Under the pieces are notes generated by a model, which saw nothing but the letters and a program-made list of their open reading frames with translations, searched no databases and was not told the origin of the DNA. DNA of 64,000 nucleotides from Nocardia terpenica. Lineage in GTDB: Bacteria; Actinomycetota; Actinomycetes; Mycobacteriales; Mycobacteriaceae. Positions 32,557 through 40,983 of the stretch are shown here, piece by piece (position 1 is the stretch's first letter; every line of letters starts with the position of its first letter). Made by a program: the position numbers and the translations under genes. The DNA lies in assembly GCF_013186535.1 (NCBI RefSeq), contig NZ_JABMCZ010000001.1:62001-126000 (forward strand), read 5' to 3'.

Positions 32557-33651
32557 TTGGAGACAACGCACGGCACACGGATCGGTGTCGTCCGGGAGAC
32601 CACCCCGGAGGAGCGCCGCGTCGCGTTGGTGCCGAAGATCGTTCCCAGCCTGTCCAAGCAGGGCGTCCAGGTCGTCGTCGAGGCCGGCGCCGGAGCGGGC
32701 GCGCTCATCCCGGACGATGCCTACGTGGACGCCGGCGCGACGATCGGCGACCCGTGGTCGGCCGACGTGGTGGTGAAGGTCGTCCCGCCCAACGACGCCG
32801 AGATCGCGAAGTTATCCGCGGGGCAGACGCTCATCGGCTTCCTGGCGCCGCGCAACGCGGACAACAAGATCGGCGCGCTGAAGGCCGCGGGCGTGCAAGC
32901 CTTTGCGGTGGAGGCGATTCCGCGCATCTCCCGGGCGCAGGTGATGGACGCGCTGTCCTCACAGGCCAATGTCGCCGGGTACAAGGCGGTGCTGCTGGCC
33001 GCCCAGGAATCCACCCGCTTCTTCCCGATGCTGACCACCGCGGCCGGAACCGTGAAACCGGCCACCGTGCTGGTGCTCGGCGTCGGCGTCGCGGGCCTGC
33101 AGGCGCTGGCCACCGCCAAGCGGCTCGGCGGCCGCACCACCGGCTACGACGTGCGGCCCGAGGTGGCCGATCAGGTGCGCTCGGTGGGCGCGCAGTGGCT
33201 GGATCTGGGCATCGACGCCGCCGGTGAGGGCGGCTACGCGCGCGAGCTCACCGACGACGAGAAGGCCCGCCAGCAACAGGCTCTGGAGGATGCCATCAAG
33301 GGCTTCGACGTGGTGATCACCACCGCGCTGGTGCCGGGCCGCCCGGCGCCGCGCCTGGTGACCGCCGCGGCGGTGGAGGGCATGCGGCCCGGCAGCGTGA
33401 TCGTGGACCTGGCCGGTGAGACGGGCGGCAACTGCGAACTGACCGAGCCCGGCAAGGTCGTGGTGCGCCACGACGTCACCATCGCCTCGCCGCTCAACCT
33501 GCCCGCCACCATGCCCGAGCACGCCAGCGAGCTGTACTCGAAAAACATTGCGGCCCTGCTGGAATTGATGCTCGTCGACGGCAAGCTCGAGCCGGACTTC
33601 GACGATCAGGTGCTGGCCGATTCCTGCGTCACCCGTGAGGAGCAGAGCTGA
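32557..33651 (+). CDS. pntAA: NAD(P) transhydrogenase subunit alpha, part 1 (NAD-binding)
   Basis: A 364-residue soluble dI domain that binds NADH/NAD (RIGVVRETTPEERRVALVPK at the start; VLGVGVAGLQALATAKRLGG is the nucleotide fold). With the membrane parts it moves hydride between NADH and NADP+ driven by the proton gradient. A TTG start at 32557 preceded by AGGAAG (8 nt spacing) is the only good start. The three pnt genes overlap or nearly touch, so they are one operon. Confidence 0.92.
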   Translation: METTHGTRIGVVRETTPEERRVALVPKIVPSLSKQGVQVVVEAGAGAGALIPDDAYVDAGATIGDPWSADVVVKVVPPNDAEIAKLSAGQTLIGFLAPRNADNKIGALKAAGVQAFAVEAIPRISRAQVMDALSSQANVAGYKAVLLAAQESTRFFPMLTTAAGTVKPATVLVLGVGVAGLQALATAKRLGGRTTGYDVRPEVADQVRSVGAQWLDLGIDAAGEGGYARELTDDEKARQQQALEDAIKGFDVVITTALVPGRPAPRLVTAAAVEGMRPGSVIVDLAGETGGNCELTEPGKVVVRHDVTIASPLNLPATMPEHASELYSKNIAALLELMLVDGKLEPDFDDQVLADSCVTREEQS

Positions 33652-33983
33652 TGTACACCGAACTGCTGGCCAATATCGCGATTCTGGTGCTGTCCGGGTT
33701 CGTCGGCTTCGCCGTCATCTCCAAGGTGCCCAACACCCTGCACACGCCGCTGATGTCGGGCACCAACGCCATTCACGGCATCGTGGTGCTCGGCGCGCTG
33801 GTGGTGCTGGGCCGGGTGCAGCATCCGTCCGTCGCGATCCAGATCATCCTGTTCGTCGCCGTGGTGTTCGGAACCCTCAATGTCATCGGCGGATTCGTGG
33901 TGACCGACCGGATGCTCGGCATGTTCAAGACCAAGAAGCCCACCGGAGCAGCCGCCGCCGACTCGGAGAAGGCGGGTAAGTGA
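33651..33983 (+). CDS. pntAB: NAD(P) transhydrogenase subunit alpha, part 2 (membrane)
   Basis: A 110-residue membrane piece with three helices (about 7-25, 38-56, 62-82) carrying VPNTLHTPLMSGTNAIHGIV, the conserved start of the dII domain. It is separated from part 1 as in M. tuberculosis and Rhodospirillum. The ATG overlaps the pntAA stop (TGATG). Confidence 0.92.
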   Translation: MYTELLANIAILVLSGFVGFAVISKVPNTLHTPLMSGTNAIHGIVVLGALVVLGRVQHPSVAIQIILFVAVVFGTLNVIGGFVVTDRMLGMFKTKKPTGAAAADSEKAGK

Positions 33984-33986
33984 GCC

Positions 33987-35396
33987 ATGGACAATCTCGT
34001 CAACGTTCTCTATGTCGTCGCGTTCGCGCTGTTCATCTACGGTCTGATGGGCCTGACCGGGCCGAAGACGGCGGTGCGCGGCAACCAGATCGCCGCGGTC
34101 GGCATGGCCATCGCGGTCGTCGCGACCTTCATCTCCGTCCGGCACACATCCAACTGGATTCTGATCGTCGCCGGTCTGATCGTCGGTGTGGCGCTGGGCA
34201 TTCCGCCCGCCCGCTTCACCAAGATGACGGCGATGCCGCAGCTGGTGGCGGCGTTCAACGGCGTGGGCGGCGGCACGGTCGCGCTCATCTCGTGGTCGGA
34301 ATTCCTGAATACGCAAGGGTTTTCGCGGATCACCGAGCAGCCGTCGGTGCATATCGTGGTCGGGTCGCTGTTCGCGGCGATCATCGGCTCGGTGTCGTTC
34401 TGGGGTTCGCTGATCGCGTTCGGCAAGTTGCAGGAGATCCTGCCCGGCCGCCCGATCGGCGTCGGTAGGTTGCAGCAGCCGCTGAATCTGCTGCTGTTCG
34501 CGGGCGCGGTCGCGGCGGCCGTGGTGATCGGCATCGGCGCCACGAAAGACGGTGCGCCGCACTGGTGGATGCTCCTGCTGCTGGTGCTCGCCGGTGTGCT
34601 CGGCCTGATGGTGGTGCTGCCCATCGGCGGCGCCGATATGCCGGTGGTCATCTCGCTGCTGAACGCGCTCACCGGATTGTCCGCCGCCGCAGCGGGTCTC
34701 GCGCTGAACAACACCGCCATGATCGTGGCCGGCATGATCGTCGGCGCGTCCGGCACCATCCTGACCAACCTGATGGCCAAGGCGATGAACCGCTCCATCC
34801 CGGCCATCGTCGCCGGTGGCTTCGGCGGTGGCGGGGCGATCGCCGCGGGCAGCGGTGAGCAGAAGCAGGCCAAGGCCACCAGCGCCGCCGACGCCGCCAT
34901 CCAGATGGCCTACGCCAACCAGGTCATCGTCGTGCCCGGCTACGGCATGGCCGTCGCCCAGGCCCAGCACGCGGTCAAGGAGATGGCGAGCCTGCTCGAG
35001 GCCAAGGGTGTCGAGGTCAAATACGCCATCCACCCGGTGGCCGGACGCATGCCCGGTCACATGAACGTGCTGCTGGCCGAGGCCGAGGTCTCCTACGACG
35101 CGCTCAAGGAGATGGACGACATCAACGGCGAATTCGCCCGCACCGATGTCGCCCTGGTGATCGGCGCCAACGACGTCACCAACCCGGCGGCCCGCGAGGA
35201 CTCGTCGAGCCCGATCTACGGCATGCCGGTGCTCAATGTCGATCAGGCGAGATCGGTGATCGTGCTGAAGCGCTCGATGAACTCCGGTTTCGCGGGCATC
35301 GACAATCCGCTGTTCTACGCCGACCACACCTCCATGCTGTTCGGCGACGCGAAGAAGTCGGTCGGCGCGGTGACCGAGGAGCTCAAGGCGCTCTAG
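33987..35396 (+). CDS. pntB: NAD(P) transhydrogenase subunit beta
   Basis: A 469-residue subunit. Residues 1-260 hold about nine membrane helices (dII) with FNGVGGGTVALISWSEF; residues 290-469 are the NADP-binding dIII domain with VIVVPGYGMAVAQAQHAVKE and VALVIGANDVTNPAA. It completes the proton channel and the NADP site. The start is 3 bp after pntAB. Confidence 0.95.
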   Translation: MDNLVNVLYVVAFALFIYGLMGLTGPKTAVRGNQIAAVGMAIAVVATFISVRHTSNWILIVAGLIVGVALGIPPARFTKMTAMPQLVAAFNGVGGGTVALISWSEFLNTQGFSRITEQPSVHIVVGSLFAAIIGSVSFWGSLIAFGKLQEILPGRPIGVGRLQQPLNLLLFAGAVAAAVVIGIGATKDGAPHWWMLLLLVLAGVLGLMVVLPIGGADMPVVISLLNALTGLSAAAAGLALNNTAMIVAGMIVGASGTILTNLMAKAMNRSIPAIVAGGFGGGGAIAAGSGEQKQAKATSAADAAIQMAYANQVIVVPGYGMAVAQAQHAVKEMASLLEAKGVEVKYAIHPVAGRMPGHMNVLLAEAEVSYDALKEMDDINGEFARTDVALVIGANDVTNPAAREDSSSPIYGMPVLNVDQARSVIVLKRSMNSGFAGIDNPLFYADHTSMLFGDAKKSVGAVTEELKAL

Positions 35397-35406
35397 GCCG
35401 TCGCGT

Positions 35407-36552
35407 CTACCCGAACAGCACGCAGCTGGCGGCGGGGAAATCCAACGGCGGCGACGCCGCGCCCGGCAATCCGGTCATCGGGTCGAGATCCAGCCGGGTC
35501 ACCGAGTTCGATTTCTGGTTCGCGGCGTAGAGCCGCGTGCCCTCGGGATCGAGGGTGAGATCGCGCGGGAACACCCCGCCGCACGGGGTGGTGGCCAGGG
35601 GCACCAGCAGGTTGTCGAACAGGCCGAAGGTGGCGATATTGTCGTGCCCGCGGTTGGCCACGTACAGGATCCGGCCGTCGCGGGAGACGACCGGTTCGGA
35701 CGGATAATTGCGGGACCCACCGGTATTCGAGTCCGCCGCCACCGCCTGCACGGGCCGCAGGATGCCGTCGTCGGCGAACCACTCGCAGACGGTGATCGTC
35801 GAATCCAGCTCGTTGGCGACGTAGGCGCGGCGGTCGTCGGGATGGAAGCACAGGTGCCGCGGCCCGCTGCCCGCCGCCATCCGGACCTGGTCGTGCGGGA
35901 TCAGCTTCCCGTCGGCGAGCCGGTACACGTACACGGAGTCGACGCCCAGGTCCACCGCCAGGATCCACCGGCCCGAGGGATCGACGAGGACCTGGTGGGC
36001 GTGCGGTCCGGCCTGCCGATCGGGATCGGGTCCGGAGCCGTTGTGCCGGGCCACATCGGTGACCTCACCGAGCGATCCGTCCGCGGCGATGCGCAGCACG
36101 CTGACGCTGCCCGAGTCGTAGTTGGCGGTCAGCGCCCAGCGGCCGTCCGGCGTCACGCACAGGTGGGTGGGGGCATTGCCTTGCACCGCAACGGTATTGA
36201 GCACCTTCGGCGGGTCCTGGCGCAGATCCACGGCGGTCACGCTGCCCGGCCCGGAGCCCTCGTCGACCGCGTACAGGAAGCGGCCGTCGGGGGAGGGCGC
36301 GAGGAAGGACGGATCGGTCACGTCGATCGTGCTCGTCACGGTCAGCGCGCCGGTGCGCGGATCCCGCACGGCGACACCGATTCCGCGCCCACCGGCGCCG
36401 TCGGAGGTGTAGCAGCCCAGATAGGCGCGGGGGCCGACCGCCGCCCGCGCCACCGCGGGCAGTGGCACGCCGACCGTCACCGCGACACCCGCTCCGAGAG
36501 CGCCGCCGAGCACCCCGAGAAATTGCCGCCGGTCCAGCTCACCGTTTCGCAC
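35407..36552 (-). CDS. Lactonase-family beta-propeller protein, Tat-exported
   Basis: A 381-residue member of the 6-phosphogluconolactonase (YbhE-type) seven-bladed propeller family. The N-terminus has DRRQFLG followed by a hydrophobic stretch and AVARA, a twin-arginine signal, so the protein acts outside the membrane, where sugar phosphates are unlikely; the real substrate is unknown. Blade sequences include FLAPSPDGRFLYAVDEG and HLCFHPDDRRAYVANEL. A GTG start follows CAGGAGA. Confidence 0.8.
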   Translation of the reverse strand: MRNGELDRRQFLGVLGGALGAGVAVTVGVPLPAVARAAVGPRAYLGCYTSDGAGGRGIGVAVRDPRTGALTVTSTIDVTDPSFLAPSPDGRFLYAVDEGSGPGSVTAVDLRQDPPKVLNTVAVQGNAPTHLCVTPDGRWALTANYDSGSVSVLRIAADGSLGEVTDVARHNGSGPDPDRQAGPHAHQVLVDPSGRWILAVDLGVDSVYVYRLADGKLIPHDQVRMAAGSGPRHLCFHPDDRRAYVANELDSTITVCEWFADDGILRPVQAVAADSNTGGSRNYPSEPVVSRDGRILYVANRGHDNIATFGLFDNLLVPLATTPCGGVFPRDLTLDPEGTRLYAANQKSNSVTRLDLDPMTGLPGAASPPLDFPAASCVLFG

Positions 36553-36694
36553 CGGATTCTCCTGCCTGTCCGATCACGGCCCCTGTCCGTGGTCCCCGCG
36601 ACAGAATGACGTACCCCACACCCAATTCACAAGGGGCGCAATTTATATTGCGAATAGCGCAACAGTGGGTAGGGGTTTCCGCGCGGGTGTGTTC

Positions 36695-36700
36695 TACGCT
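36695..36700 (+). promoter_or_regulatory. -10-like hexamer TACGCT upstream of the GerW-like gene
   Basis: TACGCT ends 5 nt before the ATG at 36706, so this may be another leaderless start. Confidence 0.35.
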
Positions 36701-36705
36701 GAGGC

Positions 36706-37011
36706 ATGACAATTCGTGAGCGCTTCGCTCTCCCCGTGCCCGCGGGTGATGCGATGATCTACGGTGCGCCGCACGAGACGGCCGACGGGTCCACGATCAT
36801 CACCGTCTCCCGGCCCGGGGGCCTGTTGCGGCCCGGCGGGCAGCCGCTGGGCATCTTCGTCGTCCGCGACGGCGCCGCGATGTGGCAGCCCGCGTTCGAC
36901 GCCACCCGCATCGCCACGCTGGGCGTGCTGACGGGCCTGCTCTCGGCGGTCATCGCGACGCTGGCGGTGCTGCGCCGCCCGCCGTGGCCGGACGTGTCCA
37001 TCCGGATGTGA
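36706..37011 (+). CDS. Small GerW/YtfJ-like membrane protein
   Basis: A 101-residue protein. The layout MIYGAPHETADGSTIITVSR ... QPLGIFVVRDGAAMWQPAFD followed by a C-terminal membrane helix (about 69-90) resembles the sporulation GerW (YtfJ) family as seen in actinobacteria (DGxTxIP..., PxGxxVxxDGxVxWxPAxD, helix), but it lacks most of the glycine-rich loop. The host is not a sporulator of the Bacillus type, so the role is unknown. Family call by eye only. Confidence 0.5.
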   Translation: MTIRERFALPVPAGDAMIYGAPHETADGSTIITVSRPGGLLRPGGQPLGIFVVRDGAAMWQPAFDATRIATLGVLTGLLSAVIATLAVLRRPPWPDVSIRM

Positions 37012-37020
37012 GGCGGGCGG

Positions 37021-37530
37021 TCAGTCCTCGCACTGCGCGCGTTCGGCGTGCTCGCAGAAGTCGTCGACCATCCGGTGATTGAGCGTGGCCAGCAGCCGCA
37101 GGTCCTCGGATGTCCACTCCGCCAGCGCTTCTCGCATCGACTCGTGGATGACCTCGCGAATGGCGTCCACGACGTCGTATCCGGCGGGTGTCAGGCGCAC
37201 CCGCTGCGCGCGCCGATCGTCCGGATCGGGTACGCGCGCAACGAATCCGGTGCGCTCCAGCCGCTGCACCTGCCGGGTGACGTGCGGGGCCTCCACATCG
37301 AGCCGCGCCGCGAGCTCGCCGAGCCGCAGCGGCTCGTCGGTATCGGCGAGCACGCGCAGCAGCGACACGTTGGCCCGATCCACATTCACCCCCGCCGCGG
37401 TGATCGTCCGATCGTGCCGCCGCACCCGCGTCAGCAGGTGCGCGAGCCGATTGATGGCCCGCTCCAGCTCCACGATATGACGCTCGTCCCCCTCGGGATC
37501 GGCAGCGGTGGTCAGACGAGGATGCGGCAT
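37021..37530 (-). CDS. MarR family transcriptional regulator
   Basis: A 169-residue regulator with the winged HTH at about 50-115 (LRLGELAARLDVEAPHVTRQ, then VARVPDPDDRRAQRVRLTPAG, the wing). The ATG at 37530 is 6 nt past a -10 hexamer and a 17-bp palindrome sits just upstream, suggesting autoregulation. No obvious divergent partner: the neighbouring SDR is convergent in function only by proximity. Confidence 0.88.
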   Translation of the reverse strand: MPHPRLTTAADPEGDERHIVELERAINRLAHLLTRVRRHDRTITAAGVNVDRANVSLLRVLADTDEPLRLGELAARLDVEAPHVTRQVQRLERTGFVARVPDPDDRRAQRVRLTPAGYDVVDAIREVIHESMREALAEWTSEDLRLLATLNHRMVDDFCEHAERAQCED

Positions 37531-37536
37531 GCACCC

Positions 37537-37542
37537 ATTCTA
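37537..37542 (-). promoter_or_regulatory. -10 hexamer TAGAAT for the MarR gene (leaderless)
   Basis: On the minus strand TAGAAT is 6 nt before the ATG at 37530. Confidence 0.6.
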
Positions 37543-37551
37543 CAAGCCAAG

Positions 37552-37568
37552 TTACTTACCGTAGGTAA
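37552..37568 (+). promoter_or_regulatory. Palindromic operator upstream of the MarR gene
   Basis: TTACTTAC-C-GTAGGTAA is an 8-bp-arm palindrome with one mismatch, placed about 10 bp upstream of the MarR -10; it would cover the -35 region. Confidence 0.6.
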
Positions 37569-37654
37569 ACGTAGAAGTTCTCCACTTGTTGGGATCAGAC
37601 CGTCTTCAGCGTGCCTCCGTCGATGACGAAGTCCGAGCCGTTGATGTTGGCCGC

Positions 37655-38383
37655 CTAAGCCGACACCAGGAAGGCGATCAGCGCGGCGACCTCTTCGGGT
37701 TCGGAGATGCGGCCGGTGGCGACGGCGAACTGTTCGGGGAGGGCGGCCATCAGTTGGTCGTGCGAGATGCCCTGCGCGGCGGCGACCTTGCCGCCGAAGC
37801 GCTGCGGATCGCGCCAGAGCGGAGTGCCGACGACGCCGGGGGAGACCGTATTGGTCCGGACGCCCTGCGGGCCGAACTCCTCGCTGAGCCGCTTGCCGAA
37901 CAGGGTGAGCGCCGCCTTGGACTCGCTGTAGGCGGCCGTCCCCGGGGAGGGCCAGCGCGAATTGATGGAGGAGACGTTCACGATCGCGCCGCGGCGTTCG
38001 ATCAGGCTCGGCAGCGCCGCCCGGCTGGTCCGGACCGCGCTGAACAGGTTGAGGTCGAAGATCTGTTGCCACTGCTCGTCGGTGACGTCGAGGACGGAGC
38101 CGACGCTCAGCTTCTCGACGTCGCCGCCGCCCACATTGTTGATCAGGATGTCGAGCCCGCCGAGCTCGGCCAGGGCGGCCTCCACTGCGGCGTTGGCGCC
38201 CGCGGCGGTGCTGAGGTCGGCGGAAACGGTTGCGGCGGTGACCTTCTCGAGTTCGGGTGAGCCGGTGCGGGCCGCGCCGACCACGCGCACCCCCTCCTCG
38301 TGCAGCAGCTGTGCGACGGCGAGGCCGATGCCGCGGCTGGCGCCGGTGACGAGCGCGGTCTTGCCGGACAGTCCGAGATCCAT
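37655..38383 (-). CDS. SDR oxidoreductase, C-terminus cut by an in-frame TAG
   Basis: A 242-residue SDR with TGASRGIG, NNVGGGD and the catalytic YSESK. It ends FLVSA at a TAG (37657-37655), but the same frame continues for 19 codons reading AANINGSDFVIDGG then TLKTV to a TGA at 37595. That tail is the normal SDR C-terminus, so the TAG is a recent nonsense change. The lost segment forms part of the cofactor/dimer region, so activity is doubtful. GAAAGGGA precedes the ATG. A TetR-type operator lies 14 bp upstream. Confidence 0.85.
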   Translation of the reverse strand: MDLGLSGKTALVTGASRGIGLAVAQLLHEEGVRVVGAARTGSPELEKVTAATVSADLSTAAGANAAVEAALAELGGLDILINNVGGGDVEKLSVGSVLDVTDEQWQQIFDLNLFSAVRTSRAALPSLIERRGAIVNVSSINSRWPSPGTAAYSESKAALTLFGKRLSEEFGPQGVRTNTVSPGVVGTPLWRDPQRFGGKVAAAQGISHDQLMAALPEQFAVATGRISEPEEVAALIAFLVSA

Positions 38384-38396
38384 GGGTATCCCTTTC

Positions 38397-38412
38397 TTGA
38401 ACTACGGGTCAA
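38397..38412 (+). promoter_or_regulatory. TetR-type operator upstream of the SDR gene
   Basis: TTGAAC-TACG-GGTCAA pairs 5 of 6 arm bases. The same core CTACGGGTCAA occurs at 39052-39067 in front of the TetR gene. Confidence 0.65.
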
Positions 38413-38455
38413 AAATGTGGGCACGAAAAACGACCGCGGGGTGCGGTCGTCGGGG

Positions 38456-39031
38456 TCAGAGGATGGTCAGGGTGGTGTCGATGATGCGGTGCAGGGTGGC
38501 GGCGTCCTGGGTGCGGGCCAGGACGCGCAGGCCCGCAATGGTGTTGGTCAGGAACTCGGCCGTGGCGCGCGGGTCGATGTCGGCGCGCACGTCGCCGTCG
38601 CGGCGGCCGCGCTCGATGCGTTCCCGCAGGACCTCGATGGTGTGCTCCTCCGCCCGCCCGAGCGCGCGCATCAGCTCGGCGTCGTGCCCGGCGAGTTCGG
38701 TGGCCGCATTGACGACCAGGCAGCCGCGCCGGATGGGCTGGGCCAGATCGGCATCCACCAGGGCGCGCAACAGTGCGCCGATGCGCTCGCGGGTGGTGCC
38801 GGGCTGGGCGAGGGCCTCCGTGAACAGCTCGCGCCCGAGCCGGTCGTAGCGGGCGAGCGCGCGCTCGAACAGTTCGCGCTTGCTGCCGAAGGCGTTGTAC
38901 AGGCTGCCCTTGGCCAGCCCGGTGGCCTCGACAAGCTGGGCGGGAGAGGTGTTGCCGTAGCCGTAGGTCCAGAACACCTCCATGGCAGAGTCGACCACCT
39001 CGTCGGTGTCGAAGCTGCGCGGCCGTCCCAT
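38456..39031 (-). CDS. TetR family regulator
   Basis: A 191-residue TetR/AcrR protein (GRPRSFDTDEVVDSAMEVFW; HTH segment TSPAQLVEATGLAKGSLYNA, then FGSKRELFERAL). The ATG at 39031 was chosen from the conserved family start; the frame upstream runs open only because of GC content. It probably represses itself and the SDR through the matching palindromes. It lies downstream of and codirectional with the MFS gene (32-bp gap). Confidence 0.9.
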   Translation of the reverse strand: MGRPRSFDTDEVVDSAMEVFWTYGYGNTSPAQLVEATGLAKGSLYNAFGSKRELFERALARYDRLGRELFTEALAQPGTTRERIGALLRALVDADLAQPIRRGCLVVNAATELAGHDAELMRALGRAEEHTIEVLRERIERGRRDGDVRADIDPRATAEFLTNTIAGLRVLARTQDAATLHRIIDTTLTIL

Positions 39032-39051
39032 GGGCGTCACGGTAATCGTTA

Positions 39052-39067
39052 TGGACCTACGGGTCAA
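39052..39067 (+). promoter_or_regulatory. TetR-type operator upstream of the TetR gene
   Basis: TGGACC-TACG-GGTCAA, 20 bp from the TetR ATG and covering the MFS stop codon; matches the SDR operator in 14 of 16 positions. Confidence 0.65.
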
Positions 39068-40224
39068 GAATCGGCGACGACCCTGGCGAAGTACGCGCAC
39101 AGCAGCACCGCGGCGAGGGGGACGACCAGCGCCACGGTGAGCGAGGTGGGCTTGGACAGCCAGCCGATCACCGACGGCCCGGCCAGCAGCCCGAAGTAGC
39201 CGAGACCGAAGACCCGGGACATGTCGGTGGCCGCGGTCGCGGACCCCAGATTGCCTGCGACGGTGAAGATCTGCGGTACGCCCCCGGCCAGGCCGATGCC
39301 CATGAGCGCCCATCCGGCCAGGGTCAGCGGCACCCACGGCGAGGCCATGATCGTCAGCAGTCCGGCCGCGGCGAGCAGGCAACCCCAGCGCACGACCGCG
39401 ACCCGCCCGAAGCGGGCGCTCACCCGATCGGCGCCGAACCGGCCGATGGTCATGGTGGTGGAGAAGGCGCCGAAGGCGAGCGCCGCGGTGGCATCGGCGA
39501 CACCCAGGTGTTCGCGCACCTGCAGCGCGCTCCAGTCGTTGGCGACGCCCTCGGCCATCAGCAGCGCGAACGCGACGGCGGCGAGCCCCAGCACCCGGCG
39601 CGATCTCGAGGTCGGCGGTGATTCGACAGTCGTTGTCGCCGTGCGGGATTCGGTGCGCGGCAGTAATCGCGGCGCGCACACGACGACCACCACACCGCCG
39701 AGCGCGGCGGCGCAGCCGAGCGTTATCCGAATGTCGAAGCCCGCCCGCATCGCCGCGGCGCCCGCCAGCGACCCCACCAGTCCGCCGCAGGAGAACAGCG
39801 CGTGGAAGGCCGACATGATCGGCCTGCCGTACTGCCGTTCGACCTGCACTGCCTGGGCGTTCATGGAGACGTCCAGCGCGCCGTTGCCGAAACCGAAGGC
39901 CGCCAACGCCACCGCGAGCGCCACGGGCCCACCGGCGAGCCCGGGGCCCAGGACCGCCAGCGAACCCCAGCACAGCGCCGCCGTGACCAACGTGCGGCTG
40001 CCCCAGCGGTCGGCCAGCGGCCCGGCCGCGCGCATGCCCACGATGCTGCCGCCCGCCATGAGCAGGATCAGCATGCCCAGCGTCGCGTGCGAAACCCCCG
40101 TGTGCTCCGTGACCACCGGGATGTGCACGACCCACATGGCCAGGAGAAATCCATTGAATCCGAAGACTGCGAATACTGCCACGCGTGCGATCCGGAGCGG
40201 GGGAGCAAGCGTCGAAACATCCAT
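39064..40224 (-). CDS. MFS transporter, FucP-like
   Basis: A 386-residue, 12-helix permease (GFNGFLLAMWVVHIPVVTEH; RAAGPLADRWGSRTLV as motif A; the second-half GRFGADRVSARFGRV). The pattern resembles the fucose-permease/YbjJ group of putative exporters or sugar permeases. ATG 40224 was preferred to an earlier GTG at 40281 because TACCGT lies 7 nt upstream of it. Its substrate is unknown; being beside TetR and the SDR it may serve the same stimulus. Confidence 0.8.
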   Translation of the reverse strand: MDVSTLAPPLRIARVAVFAVFGFNGFLLAMWVVHIPVVTEHTGVSHATLGMLILLMAGGSIVGMRAAGPLADRWGSRTLVTAALCWGSLAVLGPGLAGGPVALAVALAAFGFGNGALDVSMNAQAVQVERQYGRPIMSAFHALFSCGGLVGSLAGAAAMRAGFDIRITLGCAAALGGVVVVVCAPRLLPRTESRTATTTVESPPTSRSRRVLGLAAVAFALLMAEGVANDWSALQVREHLGVADATAALAFGAFSTTMTIGRFGADRVSARFGRVAVVRWGCLLAAAGLLTIMASPWVPLTLAGWALMGIGLAGGVPQIFTVAGNLGSATAATDMSRVFGLGYFGLLAGPSVIGWLSKPTSLTVALVVPLAAVLLCAYFARVVADS

Positions 40225-40231
40225 TGGTTCG

Positions 40232-40237
40232 ACGGTA
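40232..40237 (-). promoter_or_regulatory. -10 hexamer TACCGT for the MFS gene (leaderless)
   Basis: On the minus strand TACCGT is 7 nt before the ATG at 40224. Confidence 0.4.
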
Positions 40238-40468
40238 CCGACCACGCAGGACGGCAGCCCCCCGTTTTTCCGATAGGCCACGACAGCATCGGCGAGACCT
40301 GACCGGGTACCGAATCGGCTGTGATACAGCCCGCTTTCGGGCTCCCACCCCCTTTCCCTTCACATTTTAGGCCGGTCCACCGACAAGTGCCGCCCCTTAA
40401 AACGGGGGTTGAGAACGTAGGGGTCCGCTGCGGGTGCTGTCCGATTCCGGGGTGCCGCGGCGCCTGAT

Positions 40469-40474
40469 TATTGT
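40469..40474 (+). promoter_or_regulatory. -10 hexamer TATTGT for the thioesterase gene (leaderless)
   Basis: TATTGT is 7 nt before the GTG at 40482, which selects this start over one at 40434. Confidence 0.5.
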
Positions 40475-40481
40475 CGGGCGG

Positions 40482-40928
40482 GTGACGACGCAGCAGGACT
40501 ATCCGGTGCTCTGGCCGATGCCGACGCGGTGGGCCGACAACGACCACTACGGTCACGTCAACAACGTGACCTACTACTCGTACTTCGACACGGCGGTGAA
40601 CGGCTGGCTGATGGACGCCACCGGAACCGATATCCGCGACCTGCCCGCCATCGGCGTGGTCGCGCAGACCTCCTGCCGGTTCCTCGGGTCGCTGAGTTTC
40701 CCCGACCGGCTGCGGGTGGGCCTGCGCATCGCCCGGCTCGGCCGCTCCAGCATCACCTACGACCTGGCGGTGTTCCGGGAGGACGGTGCGGGGCTGGAGC
40801 TGGCCGCCACGGGCAGCTTCGTGCATGTGTATGTCGATCAGATCACGCGGAAGCCGGTGGATATTCCGGCGGTGATTCGTACGGCGGCACTGGGGTTGGT
40901 GACGGACGAGACTGTGCAGTCGGCGTAG
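40482..40928 (+). CDS. Acyl-CoA thioesterase (4HBT/YbgC hot-dog)
   Basis: A 148-residue hot-dog protein. RWADNDHYGHVNNVTYYSYF carries the catalytic Asp/His region of the 4-hydroxybenzoyl-CoA thioesterase class. It hydrolyses an acyl-CoA; chain specificity unknown. The stop is immediately followed by a CAAAAGC hairpin (copy 5) whose first base is the last base of the TAG. Confidence 0.85.
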   Translation: MTTQQDYPVLWPMPTRWADNDHYGHVNNVTYYSYFDTAVNGWLMDATGTDIRDLPAIGVVAQTSCRFLGSLSFPDRLRVGLRIARLGRSSITYDLAVFREDGAGLELAATGSFVHVYVDQITRKPVDIPAVIRTAALGLVTDETVQSA

Positions 40929-40954
40929 GTCCCGGCCAAAAGCATGCCGGGACC
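40928..40954 (+). terminator. CAAAAGC hairpin element after the thioesterase gene (copy 5)
   Basis: GGTCCCGGC / CAAAAGCAT / GCCGGGACC, 9-bp perfect stem, 9-nt loop, starting on the last base of the stop codon. It has no tandem right arms. The bkdC gene on the other strand ends 30 bp further on. Confidence 0.8.
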
Positions 40955-40983
40955 TTGGAGTGCCGCGTGCGTGGAGGGCGAAA

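Noticed and set aside
38456..40363. A 635-residue fusion ending in TetR
   Set aside because: The N-terminal 440 residues are out-of-frame reading of the MFS gene; the TetR domain has its own ATG at 39031.
40928..40954. Calling the CAAAAGC hairpins standard intrinsic terminators outright
   Set aside because: Position and orientation suit termination, but there is no U-tract and most copies have tandem extra arms; I labelled two as terminators by position only and left the mechanism open.
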